Assembly: GCA_030159075.1 (NCBI GenBank)
Contig: BROG01000111.1
Span: 1,338,501 to 1,402,500 of the forward strand
Direction of reading: 5' to 3'
Origin: Atrina japonica
Taxonomy: Eukaryota > Mollusca > Bivalvia > Pterioida > Pinnidae
DNA length: 64,000 nucleotides
Within the stretch, counting starts at the first letter, position 1. Every line of letters begins with the position of its first letter. Below, piece after piece: positions 32,660 to 47,123 of this stretch. A model generated the notes under the pieces. The model was not told where the DNA came from. It did not search any database and saw nothing but the letters and a program-made list of their open reading frames with translations. A program made the translations under genes and the position numbers.

Positions 32660-33094
32660 CACGCCTACTTTGAAGATAAATCATTAACTATATTTTTTAA
32701 AATAAATAAATATTCTCAACATAGTAATTTGGTCATTGATAATCACAGGGTCTCGCGTAAGACCAAATGGTTTTGTCGTTTTTCCCCATCCAAATGCTAA
32801 TTCAAAATGAACATGCATAAGAATATGTTTACGTCACAAGTCACTGCTAAAGCCTCGCTGTGAAACATAATTTGTTGAAGAGGGATTGCAAGTACATGTA
32901 TTATGATGATTTCGGTGGATATTCTTAACTCAAGGTTCATTAGAATACGACAAATAAGATGTAACAACGGTGTCACCTCGAAGAACAATTGTCAATCGCA
33001 AATTAACCTGAATAATCCAGTCGTTATATTTCGCTCACTTCGATCACTACATTACAGAAGAGTTCCGATAAAGGGCGTTAATCATTCACGTTAA
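32660..33094. other. Intergenic
   Basis: Opposed short frames at 32797-33094 have no support. Nothing recognised. Confidence 0.35.
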
Positions 33095-33430
33095 TCACAA
33101 ACGAGATGGGTTCAACTGTCAGGAGGAAGTTAGCGTCCCTTGTTAGCACGCCACACCCGTCGCAAATGTTGAAAAGTTCATCGGTCAGTTCTAAATCTGA
33201 TTGGAGAAAAGATTGAGGTCACTGTACATGGTCGTACTCCAGAACACTATCTAACATTCGTGATAGGGGTGGGGGGGTCATTTCGTTTAACTATATCCTA
33301 TTATCGACCATAAACCGTCTTTCAAGCGTTCAATAACGTATCCCTGTGTGAGTAGTTCATTGACAAGTTGTTTCTCAGAATAAAACATTCGTAAGGGGGC
33401 ATTCCCTGTCATAACGTATAAAGAGAGGAA
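33095..33430 (-). mobile_element. Penelope-like retroelement 3' fragment (minus)
   Basis: ACAAACGAGATGGGTTCAAC (changed), GTTAGCACGCCACACCCGTC, AACGTATCCCTGTGTGAGTA and TTCATTGACAAGTTGTTTCTC are diverged complements of the 3' blocks at 7590-8050 and of the RT C-terminal region at 10270-10310. Confidence 0.5.
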
Positions 33431-34084
33431 TGAAAACGCCATAAGACGGGATATAGAAACTCAGTTACTGGAAGTTCGTTATAGTGAAATTGAAGTCTTC
33501 ACGCAATAAAGGGAAATACACCGTCATTTTTTCTAAAAGCGTGGTATGTAATGATTTCAGTTTTTCATTTTGTTAATGCGAAAATAATATTTTTAAATGT
33601 GTCAGATGATGCCAGCAAACATGATTTTGATCCCCGGCATATCATAATGAGTGTTAAGGGGAATATTGTGAACCAAACATCAGTTCGCAGATAAGGAGAT
33701 ACGATCTATTTTCCCCAAAACATCAGAACACTTCTGATTTTACAAACTTTGAGCGGCCATTTTGAAGCTTAAACTTATTGAATCATGACATGTTTATCCT
33801 TCAAAACAATCACATTAATATATTGATTAACTTTCAAAATTAAGTGAAATCAAGCGGAGTAATGTGTAAAGAATAGGTTTGAGGGATTTTTTTCAAATTA
33901 AAAAAAAACAATCACGGAAACCATTATCTGGGTTACAGTCGCTAAAATTTAAACCCGATTATCTTCTCTAAAATAAAGTACTAAATTTGAAAAGTCTGTA
34001 GAAACCCTCTCTGGATCCATCAGAACTATCTTATTATTAAACATAAAATGAGTTGTACATATGAACATTTCATAGACAGAGGTA
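33431..34084. other. Intergenic
   Basis: No gene or repeat recognised. Confidence 0.35.
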
Positions 34085-34420
34085 AACTTCACACTATCAA
34101 GTAATTGTCATAGGGATATCGAAAATCGCGTTTGATGTCAACATTCCGCAAATTTTACAGTCGTTATAATGTTGTTATGATCATATGTTTCACTAAACGA
34201 CATGTTTAGTTACCTTCTCAGTAGCATCTGTTAATTCGTCTAAACCAACTGGGACGGGATTTATTACTCACTTATTTCAATTGTATTTGATTGTAGACTG
34301 ACTGCGGGTGTGGCCGATCAACAGGGGATTCTTATTTCACTAGATTTATATATTGTATCCTCGTCATCCTGAAGATTGATATTTTGGTATATGTGATTTT
34401 TATAAAAAAAAATAATATGT
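34085..34420 (+). mobile_element. Penelope-like retroelement 3' fragment
   Basis: CATAGGGATATCGAAAATCG, GATGTCAACATTCCGCAAAT, GGGTGTGGCCGATCAACAGG and the tail GATATTTTGGTATATGTGAT match 7680-8050. It lies 650 bp from the inverted fragment at 33095. Confidence 0.6.
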
Positions 34421-34439
34421 AATACTCTAATATAGCTTT

Positions 34440-34612
34440 TTCAATCTAAATGAGTTTTTCTCAGTTAAACCTAGTTTTTCTCTAGTTCATGTGGGTAACA
34501 AGAAATTTTAAATTTAACTGTCAAAAAGTAGGTTTTAGTACTCGTAACCCACATTAAATGGAGAAAAATTGGATTAATTTGAGAGAGAAAAAAATAGGCT
34601 TAACTCATTAAA
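34440..34612. repeat. Foldback element
   Basis: TTTTTCTC-AGTT...ATGTGGGTAAC on the left pairs with GTAACCCACATT-AA...GAGAAAAA on the right; the arms extend about 60 bp each with interruptions. Confidence 0.5.
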
Positions 34613-34689
34613 GTGATTTACATATATAGATCTTTTGAAATTTATAACAAAATGTGGAATTTAGGTAACGGAATATGGCACTTCGATGG

Positions 34690-34830
34690 TTAAAAGTAAA
34701 GGACTTCAGAATGAAACATTTCTTTGTAAATATTATAAACATAATACCAAGGTTATAATAATGCTCAAGACGATCGTATCTTTCAATTAGACTTCATCAG
34801 CTGAGCTCCAATTTTAAATAGATTTTCTTG
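34690..34830 (-). repeat. Hammerhead repeat, truncated copy
   Basis: Only the ribozyme region and the following AT-rich end (ATTATAAACATAATACCAAG on the + strand) remain. A SINE 2 fragment abuts it. Confidence 0.6.
34763..34806 (-). ncRNA. Hammerhead ribozyme, probably inactive
   Basis: Same layout as 6235-6278 with CTGATGA intact and stem I paired (GCTCAG/TTGAGC, one wobble). The second core box is GATAC instead of GAAAC, and stem II has lost a pair (GTC/GAA). An essential core A is gone, so cleavage is unlikely. Confidence 0.6.
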
Positions 34831-34840
34831 ATTTGATTTG

Positions 34841-34995
34841 ATTTTTTGTTTTACGCCATACTCAACAATCTTTCAGTCATATGATGGCGTCCAGTTTTTA
34901 TTGGTGGAGGAGAAACCCCGACTACCCGGGTAAAGACCACCGACCTTCCGCAAGAAAACTGGCAAACTTTCCCACTTAATTCGAAATGACCCAGA
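34841..34995 (-). mobile_element. SINE 2, head-less copy
   Basis: GATTTTTTGTTTTACGCCAT, ATATGATGGCGTCCAGTTTT and ACCGACCTTCCGCAAGAAAA as at 49349, but it stops before the tRNA-like head: 5'-truncated relative to the SINE's own direction. Confidence 0.7.
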
Positions 34996-36109
34996 GGTTT
35001 TCTAAAAGGAAAGTAAAACATTTTAGAAATACGTGCATCATCGTTTGAATGTTATATATTCGCGCCATGCCATGGTACATATCTTTAAAACAGACTGTGT
35101 AATGCTTGTCATTCTGACCCACATGGACGTGTTCTAATTATGTAACAAATTCACCCGGTGTCGGACGTTTGGCGATAGGTCAATTACAAAGGGACCAATG
35201 TGTCACTGATAAATTCAAGGTTTATTTATTGATCAACCCCTGAAGTCACAATTGGGCCACTCGTTTTCCAAAAAAGGTTGAGTCTACAGTCAGCATTCAG
35301 TAAGTATGATTTGGAATTTGATTTCTATCATAATTTTACATGCAATATGAACTAGTTAACTCCTGTATTATGACAGTAGACCATACTATCTATTGATTTG
35401 TGCGAGTCTAAATGTCACCATAGGGCTGGTGAGTTAGTGCTGGCATTGTGTGTCACGCAAAGTGATGTTAAATGTTGCGTGAGCTTGTAATCAAAGCACG
35501 TGATTGATACACCCTTAATTAGAAACTGTGTCACTCAATGCATCATCTTACCTATAGACCAGTTACTGGGTATCCTGGGCGGACCCCAAGACACCAAACT
35601 TACTCAAGCTCAATTAACTTTTCATGATTTAAGATAAAAAACACGGAAATGTTTTTCTGTAACTAGGCATGTTTGCATATTAATGGCAAATAATGATAAA
35701 AAAGTATTGCTCATTTAAAGAAAACTTCAGAAATATTTTTAAAAATGTTTGAGTACATTTTAGTACCCTACTAAACGTATTTATTTTTTTTTTCTTTCAC
35801 AAAGGAAGTCATAAGTGTGACGCAAATATTTATATGTGAATGATAAAAAAAATATTGATGTTTCTTAATCACACTAAGCTAAAAGTTTTACAAAAGATTG
35901 AATAGTCAAATTAATGAAATATAAGTTGAACTTGAGTATTGTGTAAATTTGGTGACTTCGGACACTGATCCAATGGTAATACTATTCAAATTTTGCTGTA
36001 TTTAGTGCGATATCTTATACAAGCCATGCATAAACATACTAGTGATATAGCGAATGTTTGTGACAGTAGTCTCCCTTTGACTAGAACATTTGTTTATTTT
36101 AGATAAGGA
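34996..36109. other. Intergenic
   Basis: No gene, RNA or repeat recognised over 1.1 kb. Confidence 0.35.
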
Positions 36110-36120
36110 ACGACAATTCG

Positions 36121-36407
36121 TTTGTTTGTTTGTTTATTGTTATTTAACGTCCCACCCAAGAATATTTCACTCATATGGAGACGTCACCAAATGCCGATGA
36201 AGGGCTTCAAATTTTAGCCTGTGCTCGGCACTTACGGCCATTGAGCAGTGAGGGTTCTTTAACGTGCCGACACCTACTGTGACATGAGACCTCCAGTTTT
36301 TACTGTCTCATCCGAAAGACAGGAAACCAACCTGCCGTCGGCGGGACTCGAACTCACGATCCCACGATCCAGAGTCGAGCGCGCTACCGACCGAGCCAGG
36401 CCGGCTC
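36121..36407 (-). mobile_element. SINE 1 with 11-bp target-site duplication
   Basis: Complete minus-strand copy with a TTTGTTTGTTTGTTTATTG (complemented) tail. Flanks ACGACAATTCG (36110-36120) and ACGATAATTCG (36408-36418) differ at one base. Confidence 0.85.
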
Positions 36408-38797
36408 ACGATAATTCGTATTTGTTCTAACATTTAGATATAAATTTGTGGAAAAGTATCCATCAGTCATATTGTTTGTAGTCGGCGACAGCCCGCTTTT
36501 ATATCGACTCGAAGAAAAAAAACGAGATTTGAAGAATATAGCGGATGTGTTTTTGATGTTTGCCAACGAGATTTCCCCAATTGCATTTTAGCAACCTAAC
36601 CCGACGCTTCAATGCATAGCCGTATTAATATAGTGTATATATGATCAGTATTGACAAAATGTATTACATGCAATATACTGCCACACGGAGTATGGATGTT
36701 AGCTTTTCAAGGATCGCTGTAAGTCATATAAAATTATGTAAAATAACAAATAAAACATTATTTGCTATAAAACTAAAATAACATCTTAATATAATAACTT
36801 AAGTTATGTAGTGAAAACAAAATTTTCTTAATTATATATTTTTTTTATCTATTTATAAACAATTTTACGTGAGGATACCTTCCAAAAGATATTTGCTATT
36901 TTCTTCAGTTGGAATTCTAAATAAATTGTAATTGTTTTTTTGTTTTTTTTTATTAATTTATTTTTCTGTTTAATTGTAAATAATATCTATCCTTAACCAG
37001 CTTAGGAAAAATCATCAGTGACGTTTCTGATCTGAGGTTTCGTATCTTCCTACACACCTGGACAGATATGGCTTACATATTTTGCGGCATCGATTTCTAT
37101 TGGCTTCGGAGACCGTTTTCTGAGCCAATAAGAACTCGCCTTACATTCGATCACGCATCGACCACATGATAGAGGATAACGTGCGTAAACACAGAATTAT
37201 GACAACGTGCAAGAGTCTTTTCATTGGCTAAAGTCAGGGGTCAGTGTCGGGTCAATCTAAGTGAAATTTTTAGATCGGCTCTAGATGTCGCCACCAGTGA
37301 CCGCCAAATATGAAATGTAATCTATCAAGGTGTTTGAGGAAAAACGTGGATCAGAAAACCTTGACACGAGGAAGATGAGGTTTCGATGTATCCTGTTATC
37401 CAAATATTGTAATGTATTTCACATATCTACCATGCCAGTTTTATAAGTTATTCAAGTTTTGAATACTCAAATACATGTAACAAGTGGTCCCATACGTTTG
37501 ATGTATTATGACAATCTGTAGCTCCTGACACTTATCATTTTTGCATTTACACTTGGTATGTCGCGGTCTTAAATCTACTGGCGAAATGCTACAAATTTAA
37601 TCAAAATGTGTAAAAAAATAAAAATAAAACTCTAAAAGGAGTCGTTACATAAGCTGGACCCAAAAATAAGTCGTTACACAAGTTAGACCAAATTAAATAA
37701 TTTGTATTCTTTTGCTTTTCGAGCTATAATACGCTGAAATTAATTTAGTTCAAATTCGCCAATACTGAACAATAATTCCAATTAGACGTTTGAGATACAG
37801 AGTTTTTATAGAAATAGTTGTGCTGTCTTAAGAAAAAAGTACGTGTTAGATTAAGTAACAGCAGTCATGTTGCTTGATGGAGAGAAGAACCAAATCGTAA
37901 TTTCAAAGCAGGCACGATACACCTTATGTCGGCCATGTTTGGTGGGACTTGTTGTTTACGACAGACTAAATCCGGCCTGTTACCAAGTTATTTCAAATGC
38001 TCACCTTGGTCTTATGCCAAGCGAGTTAAAACAGGAATTGGAAAACATAATTTTCTACTACCCACGTTTGGCGCCGACGTTTTTTTTAATGAATGTACCC
38101 GGAGTACAGGGATAGAATGTCGATATCGCTTTTACCCCGGATACATTATTTTGGATCAAAGTTTGTGACAAATTTGAACATCATTTCAATAGCAAGTAAT
38201 TTTGATGGAAAAGTGTTTTATGTTAATGAAAATCATTGCTCCAATATTTAAAAATAAATCACACACATACCAATGCGCATGTGCGTTTAAATTACGGTTA
38301 TTTCTTTTGGAATTTTTGTCAGTTAGATCATCTCTTCAAAGAATATTCAGAAGTTCTAGTTAATAACTACTAAAATTCAAGACGTGTAGAAACTTCGAGA
38401 TACGTGTTTATATTACACTCTTGTAACTGTGAATCTCATCAGGTTCTTTGTTTAACATTAAAGACCCATGACCGACGATTTACGCTCAGTAAGGTTGTTA
38501 ATTGATTATCTTGCGGATGAAACTACTAAATTTTTTGTTACGACAATTTCATTGAAAAAAAAACTTTTTATTCCCAACTGGATACTCCTAGGTAGGATAA
38601 CAAGAAAGAACGATTATTCTTGTCAGTGTAAATTTAATATCACTATTCCTTATAACTTAAAAGGTGAATGTGTCCGAGTCAAGAAATGGTTCTCGACACT
38701 ACATCTCACCAGGTTATATGGATATAAGGTAAAGGGGTCGTTACAATGTTCGAGCTTTTTAGCGATTTGATTTTGGTTTCGACAACAAAGAATTTTA
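36408..38797. other. Intergenic, 2.4 kb
   Basis: Frames at 37867-38168 and 38468-38770 are open but lack recognisable domains, splice context or duplicate support. Very T-rich runs at 36838-36960. Confidence 0.4.
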
Positions 38798-40075
38798 GAA
38801 CCCCGGAATATGCATAGATGTATATATAGATGGGCACCCTCATAGTTGTAAAACCACGGTCCGGAATCGCTATCCACTTGCCTACACATGGTTTCATGTA
38901 TCCGAAATAACTCGTAAATAATGAATATTTATAAAGGAGTAAGTGTGTTCAATTTATCCAATCACAGTAGTTGTAATCGGCAACGGAAGTCCGTTGATCT
39001 AATACATTTCTGAAATTGATTAATAGCCTTGATCTGATTAGCTGACGAATGAGCAAGCACCGTTTACTCGCATCGGTTGAGACTTTATGAATAATAAAAA
39101 TATGCACGAGTGATTTCGGGCACAAGAAACTAAGGGTAGGAAAGAGCATAGCGAATCCGGACCGTGGTTTTCCGAGGGCTACCTTTACCATTTGTTTACA
39201 ATTTACATGGCAAAGTTAGGAATCAGTATTTTGGATTTTTCAGTTGTTTATATGACAGAAGAGAAAATTGCCATGTCAATTAGTAATTGTTTTAGAGGAA
39301 CCTTTAAGGAACATGCTATTAGTAGGATCGTAAACTTCTTATGCCATCGAAAACGTCGTAATTTTCAAACGCACGGCTTGTAAACACCACACAGTTGCCA
39401 TGTATACAGCAGTAGTTTTAGTCTACCAAATCTCGTGTAACTTGTACAACATGGTCATTATTAACTGTTGAATATTTATCTTTTTCTATTGTGAAAACCA
39501 ACTTGGGTTATTTTTCTGTGGTCGAAAATTCTAGGTAATTTTTCTATTTTCTAGATCCGTAAAAAGATTATCTGGAAAACGGATAATTTTTCCTACTGGT
39601 ATGGGTCGATAGACCTTTTTGGAGTTGATTTTTTCTGTTACCGTTTGTCATAATAGTATGTAACTTCAGAGAACTTCCTGTTAAAAATTTTATCTTATAT
39701 AGATGACCTTGGAATCTAGATACCATGCAGTGCTAGATGCCAGATGTGAAAAGTAGCCTACAAGGAAGTGACGGCACTTGTAGTCGTTACAAGAAAAGAT
39801 TCCAACATCTATCAACAATTAAATCCCATGAGAAGAACTGAGACACAATATCATTGAATGTTGTCAAGGTTAATATTACGAAACCGGAAGGGATCTTGCC
39901 CGGTCACATGATATGAACACTAACTACAAAACTGTACGGAATGGAACAAACCGAAAAAGCTTAACGGATATTCATGATTCCTAAGTAGAAAAATGATCGA
40001 GACCGGGTAGTTTGCATGTGTGCCTGAGATCTAAGTCATCGGTGTAACCATAATTCCTACGTTATAGTGTACGAA
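38798..40075 (+). repeat. Dispersed repeat R2, copy 2 (SINE-free)
   Basis: Same order as 27396-28800. It preserves the uninterrupted SINE target at 39481-39493 and carries its own extra about 165 bp at 39677-39842 that copy 1 lacks. Inverted arms around 38850-38910 and 39100-39175. Confidence 0.75.
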
Positions 40076-40233
40076 TTTGTAAAGCGATGGGTACGACTCT
40101 TCCAATTGTTTTGGTTACGAGTCAGTCACCTGTAGGCATGACTTAGCCAAAGAGGATACGAGTTGAGATGGGTCCGAGTTTACCAACATTCCACAAAGAT
40201 GTAAACACGTTGCCATACAGGTAGCAAACAAAC

Positions 40234-40236
<3 letters not shown>
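40076..40236. other. Intergenic
   Basis: Nothing recognised. Confidence 0.3.

Positions 40237-40297
<61 letters not shown>
40237..40297. repeat. (CA)n microsatellite
   Basis: 61 bp of CA. Confidence 0.95.
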
Positions 40298-40302
<5 letters not shown>

Positions 40303-42574
40303 AAAATGATGAGATATATAATCGATAAAGAAATTGTGCTGTACGTTTACAGAAATAGAGCGTTGATATGCCTTGAGGAAGGAAATGAATCTGAAAACAA
40401 ATTAATAATTTGCTACCCTTTTTTGAATTTCCCCTGAATCAACCTCAATCTGTCAAAGCTATTTACAAAACACTTCTTTTCAATCGTGGAGTCTCAAACT
40501 GGTCGGAGAATACCAATACATTCTTTTGTTTCTATCTGTTTAACTTGAATGTTATAAAAGTATATGTATAGAAATTCAATATTTTTATTTAGAAAAATGA
40601 TTAATTGCTGTTTTCAATAAAGTACTTCCCATAATTTGACGTATATTCATGTTTGACATGCTTTCCGTATCGATGTAACGATCGCTAATTAGGGGTGTTT
40701 GTGTCACGTTATTATTATTTTCTGACTAATTGCAGTGTATGTGTGCACTAGTTTTGATCAGTATGTCTTTAAATTTTATGATGTGTGCATTAGAGAACTT
40801 TTAACGATGTTTCATGTAGTTCAATATTAGCCGGTCATGGGCATTTAAACAAAATCTCTATTTTGAGTTATTGTTAGATTTACCTGTGGTTTTCAATATC
40901 ATGCTAAAACACATCTTGTCACATTTCCAGCTCAGTACGTGTCAATCATTTAAAATGTTTGACAAGATATCTGGAATTTCTGACATCTAATGATTCATAT
41001 CTCCATGGCGTCGACAGGTGCTCGAGAAAGAAGATTTGTTTACCTGGTATAATCAGCTGTTTTGTAACCTTTTTTTTATTATTCAAACATAAAATTAGCA
41101 TTTTTGAAAATCTATGTAAACATGTATGCTATAAAATAGAACTGGCCAATGTTTAAATTGATTTCAGAGATATAACAGTTGGTAGATATAGGGGTATCAG
41201 TAATACACCATTCATATTTATGCCTTATTTATTTCATACCTGTTTATTCAATATTTATCATTAACAAAGTTTTGTTTACATATTATCTTAAATGTCCTTG
41301 ATGATGTGAACAAGGACTTCCAGTGCAGAATAAAAGTGAATGATAAATATTTTATTGTTTATGTTAAATAGCGATTAAATCTGAACAAGCGATGAACTAT
41401 TGCATTTAGAAATAGAACATACAGGAGAGAAAATATAAACAGAATTGTTAAACTCTATTGATGGGGCGGTAGCATTTGTGAGATGTCATGGGCCCGCGAG
41501 GTCACCAACATTAATAAACACAAACAGACACAACTTTGACTATATAGCTGTTTGCAAAACATCTGGATCTTACCGAGGGCTACACACATTAATCGTATAT
41601 ACATTGGAATAACATTCACATCAGATATTGAGTGAAATAATTACTTTAACCCATCATGACGAATCTTGTTACTCAAATTTGAGTATGTACACAAATTATT
41701 CTGGATACTTCTGAAGATTTCTTCAGATTAACATAATTATACATAATTTCCATCATTATTTGCAACTAGATGCGACATATATACAAAATTCCGATTACTA
41801 AATTTCTTGCATTTTCATTTCAAAATCATAAAAAATTGTTAACATTGACAGTATTTGAAATATTCGCGCAAATATTATACTCTTTATGCATGGATTCCAA
41901 TCATGATATTTGATGATGATGATGATGATGATGATGATTACGACGACGAAAATACTATTTTTGACGAATCCATGATTTCAATTAGGGGTTCTTGGATGCC
42001 ATGTACTGGCATCTACCATGAGCGATACATGTCACCACCAAGTGGGAATCTATATACTGAATATCATATTTACAATCGGATTTCCTGAGCCTGCACCGCT
42101 TTTGCAGTATTCTAGTGATTGAGCGTTTGACTCGCAATCGGATTATTCTGGTTCCAGTTTCCGATACTAGGTCTTACCAAAGAGTTTTAAAACTGGAAGT
42201 AATCGTTTCTTTACTAAGTGCTTGGCATACGAAGTGAAAGTCACAGGTGTTTCGGATGAGACTTAAAATCCAAACACAATTACCAAATCAATTACTGTTT
42301 AATATACAGTAATATACCGACTGAAATGTTCGGAATGTGTATACGTTACACAAATACCGTCATATATACAGTATGGTGACGAAAGACAGATAGACAAGTA
42401 CCGATTTCCATAGAGGTTCAAATAACAATTTTCAATTCTTTATTTTGTCGAAACGTTTATTTTCTACGCGTATGGATAAGTATTTCTTTTTATTTTCTAC
42501 GCGTACGGATCACTATTGTTTTTTTTTTCTACGCGTATGGATACCTTTTTTATGTAGATGCTGTCTGACGCCAC
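40298..42574. other. Intergenic, 2.3 kb
   Basis: Includes a (GAT)n tract at 41911-41939, which creates the aspartate run in the open frame 41855-42088. That frame is otherwise unrecognised. CTACGCGTATGGAT-type 30-mers repeat three times at 42462-42543. Confidence 0.45.
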
Positions 42575-42710
42575 AAACACCATGGTGGCGTCCATGTTTT
42601 AGTGAAGGTTGTGGTAGTGGTGATGGTGGTGGTGGTGGTAGTGGAGATATCGCATTTACACTGTACACAGGAAGAGATCATCGACTTTCCGCTAGTAAAC
42701 TGGCAGATAT
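42575..42710 (-). mobile_element. SINE 2 fragment, decayed
   Basis: ATGGTGGCGTCCATGTTTTA and AAGAGATCATCGACTTTCCG, CTAGTAAACTGGCAGA match SINE 2 body blocks. A GGT/GGTGGT-rich insertion separates them. Confidence 0.5.
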
Positions 42711-42719
42711 AGGTTATCG

Positions 42720-42860
42720 TACCAGGTATAGTGAAACTTGTGTATAAAGACCCCCTTAAGTACACAAGAAACCATTCTTTATAGAGACAACAAACAGTCT
42801 TTGTGACCATGGAGTCTTTATACACAGGTGGTTGTTAAACTTAAGGTGGTTTTCCTGTAC
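42720..42860. repeat. Dispersed repeat R3, copy 1
   Basis: GTATAAAGAC, CAGTCTTTGTGACCATGGAG, TCTTTATACACA and GGTGGTTGTTAAA match 57125-57295. Confidence 0.5.
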
Positions 42861-44379
42861 CTTGCTCATCAGACACTATAGGTACACCGTAGTCTGCTTT
42901 GCATTGGAAGGCCATTTAGTTTACAATGGATACGACGCAAAAGAAGTGGACACCAATCATCGTAGAACTTACGCAAGTTCTGAAACTTCTCGAACAAGCC
43001 CCCCCCCCCCCAAAAAAAAAATGGATGATAAAAGGTGCAGACATCTTCCGCACACCAAAGACGTCTACCATCGTTGACAGTTACAAAATATTTTAAAACA
43101 TTCAAGCATGCTTCATTTTTGAGGAAGAAAATTGAGAGATGTATTCACAAATTTTGATATAAGAAAAATGTAAATATAGCGATAAAAAAAACCCAGATAG
43201 AGTGTGTAAACAAGTGTTCGTTGATGTCTAGATATAATTTGTAAAGAATATAAGAAAAAAACAACAGGGATATGGAAGAGATAAAATGTTTTTAACTATT
43301 AGAGGTTCTGCGTTGTGTTGTGAAAATGTAGAGAAATAAGAATTTGAAGTGCAACTGACTCAAACGCCATGATGGCAAGAAAATGTCAACAGTATTGGTG
43401 AATAGCTTATTATATTGGTTTATATATTGAAATACGGGGAATCAAAAGTATATTGAAATACTAAATAAGAATTCATAGCCAGTTATATCAAGATATCAAA
43501 TATTTTCAACAAGACACTTATCATATTCATAAATGATAATGCCCCACCCCATACATCTCGCCTTAAAAAAAAGAATACATGTATAACATCCCAATGCTGC
43601 CATTGGCGATTTCATACTTTTTCTGGTGACTCTTTAATTTATATTTGCAATATTTCAAATGCTACTGAAAATAACCTGGCTTAACTTTTTTCCAGTTGGC
43701 ATTCATAAACCTATCAATACCAGCTGACAGCAGTGCAATGCTTATATTAAATCAATTCTTATGGCTTTTTTGTTGATTTTTGTTTTTGGTTTTTTTTTTT
43801 TTTTGTCTTTTTTTGTTTTTTTTTTTTTGTTTTTTTTTTGTTATTGGAAAATCAAATTTTTATAAAGAATGTGCATCCGTTGTTGCACGCACAATTCCTG
43901 GAAAGGCGTTGGCTGTTATATATATATAATGACACTTGTATAAGTAAGACAAGTACTTTTACGTGTTTATTTCCCGTCTATACGTATAGATTACCTAACA
44001 TGCTTCGTAAACAAGTACCAAACATAATCAACGCTGTGTATGACCAATGCCTTGTAATATGATCACGCATAAATCACCTAAAATAATAAATCCTGTGGTT
44101 TATTTTCAAAATTTTCTTTTGCAAAAGAAAAAAAAATATGAGTGTGTGCTGTCATTACAAGGGATCACAGGAGTTATCATGGGATAAGTTAGAAAAAGCA
44201 AATATGACCGATAGAAAATGTTTATATATATATATATCGTATTGAATTTAGATTACAGTGACTAAAGTAAACAAAATGTTATCATGCTTTCTTTTTATGT
44301 ACCACTGTTTACAATTTTGTGAATATATTTGGGAAAATGGTGTGTAAGTTCAAACGTTCTCCTTTTGTTCGTTTCATGA
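42861..44379. other. Intergenic
   Basis: A poly-C/poly-A junction at 43000-43020 and a T-rich stretch at 43766-43845; no gene. Confidence 0.4.
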
Positions 44380-44570
44380 TGTTCACATGAATACTTGCTG
44401 CATTAGTTTGGACTCACGGCGGGTTTGACCGGTCAGCTGGGGATGCTTACTCCCCCATCACACCTGATCCTACCTCTGGATTCCCAGAGCTCCGTATTTG
44501 TCCAGTATCACCAGATATGTATATGTTTTATAGACAGCCTGTAGATTTGAGATTTTATATTAGTTAGATG
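44380..44570 (+). mobile_element. Penelope-like retroelement 3' fragment
   Basis: GGACTCACGGCGGGTTTGAC, GGTCAGCTGGGGATGCTTAC, GATTCCCAGAGCTCCGTATT match the 3' block at 7875-7970. Confidence 0.6.
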
Positions 44571-45343
<773 letters not shown>

Positions 45344-45714
45344 ACAAGTAACACGTATAATTGCTCGAGTCGTCTTTATTTTTCTCTGTTGTGTAATCGT
45401 TCAAGGTTAGTATACACACAGAACATTGATACCTATTCCCAGTTTAACCTTGCCAACTGTACAAATGTTCTGACCGATTATGATGTTCTCTTTATCTTTC
45501 CCAGTGGCATTGAATGGCAATGAACTCAATTTATCTAAAAGAACGACAGATTAAAGCTATTTCTAATACCCAATATCTTTCTTTTTATCAACAATCAATG
45601 TAAGAAGTACTACAAGTCATTATCGGATATACCAAATACTCTCGAAGTCAATAAAGTGATAAATATTTTAAGATAATGTGTCCTTATAAACAAATGTTAT
45701 CCGATTTCAATTGT

Positions 45715-46290
<576 letters not shown>

Positions 46291-46504
46291 CTCTTTTAAA
46301 TTAAATTTGAGTAGTTGTAATAATTGTGAACTCACCTGAACCGAATGATCAATTAAGATTATCTGATCACCTATTGTCCGGCGTCTGTTCGTTATTTTTT
46401 CATATTTTCGACTTCTCCGAAACCACACAATAAAGGATTTTTACGAAACTATACAGGAAGCAAGTACATAAGATCTACCAATTTTGTGTTTTACGGACAA
46501 ACTG

Positions 46505-46736
46505 GTGAGCAGACCTGGCTCAGTCGGTAGCGCGCTCGACTCTTGATCGTAAGGTCGTGAGTTCGAGTTCAGCCGAACTCGGTTTCCTATCTTTCGGATG
46601 AGAGAGTAAAAACCGAGGTCCCGTGTCACAATAGGTATCGGCATGTTGAAGAACCCTCACTGCTCAATGGCCGTAATTGCCGATCATAGGCCAAATTTTG
46701 ATCATGAAGCCCTTCACCGACATTTGGTGACGTTGG
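46505..46736 (+). mobile_element. SINE 1, 3'-truncated
   Basis: Head GACCTGGCTCAGTCGGTAGC, B box GAGTTCGAGTTC (one change), body to CATTTGGTGACGTTGGC, then stops before the ATATGAGTG and tail part. Confidence 0.8.
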
Positions 46737-47123
46737 CAGTTAATGCCAATGGCGGATCGACCCAAATTGGTCAGCTGAAAGTTTAAGGGTTAATGAGATT
46801 TAAATGCAAGTGGTAAAAAAAAGAAAAGGAAAAGAAAAAAATAGTTTTACATTAAAAGTAATTGGGAACTTAGTTTGTTCATAAACCTATAGTATTGTAC
46901 TATAGTGGTATTAAATGGGTGTTTTCATATTGATCATGCATTATGTCCGAATATTTACATACCGACTGCAATTCCTTTCATTGAAAGTATATAGAGCGAT
47001 ATATTGTATATTCAGTATTTGCAGTCGCTTGACCCGATTATTAACCGCTTTATTTTTCAGCGTAAGAATACATGAACGAATCAATAAAGAATGGAATATC
47101 ACATATTTATTTCTTATATATTT
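46737..47123. other. Intergenic
   Basis: An A/G-rich run at 46815-46845. The frame 46915-47163 is unsupported. Confidence 0.35.

Noticed and set aside
42445..42747. 100-codon frame with Gly-rich run
   Set aside because: Covers a GGT repeat and a SINE 2 fragment; not a gene.
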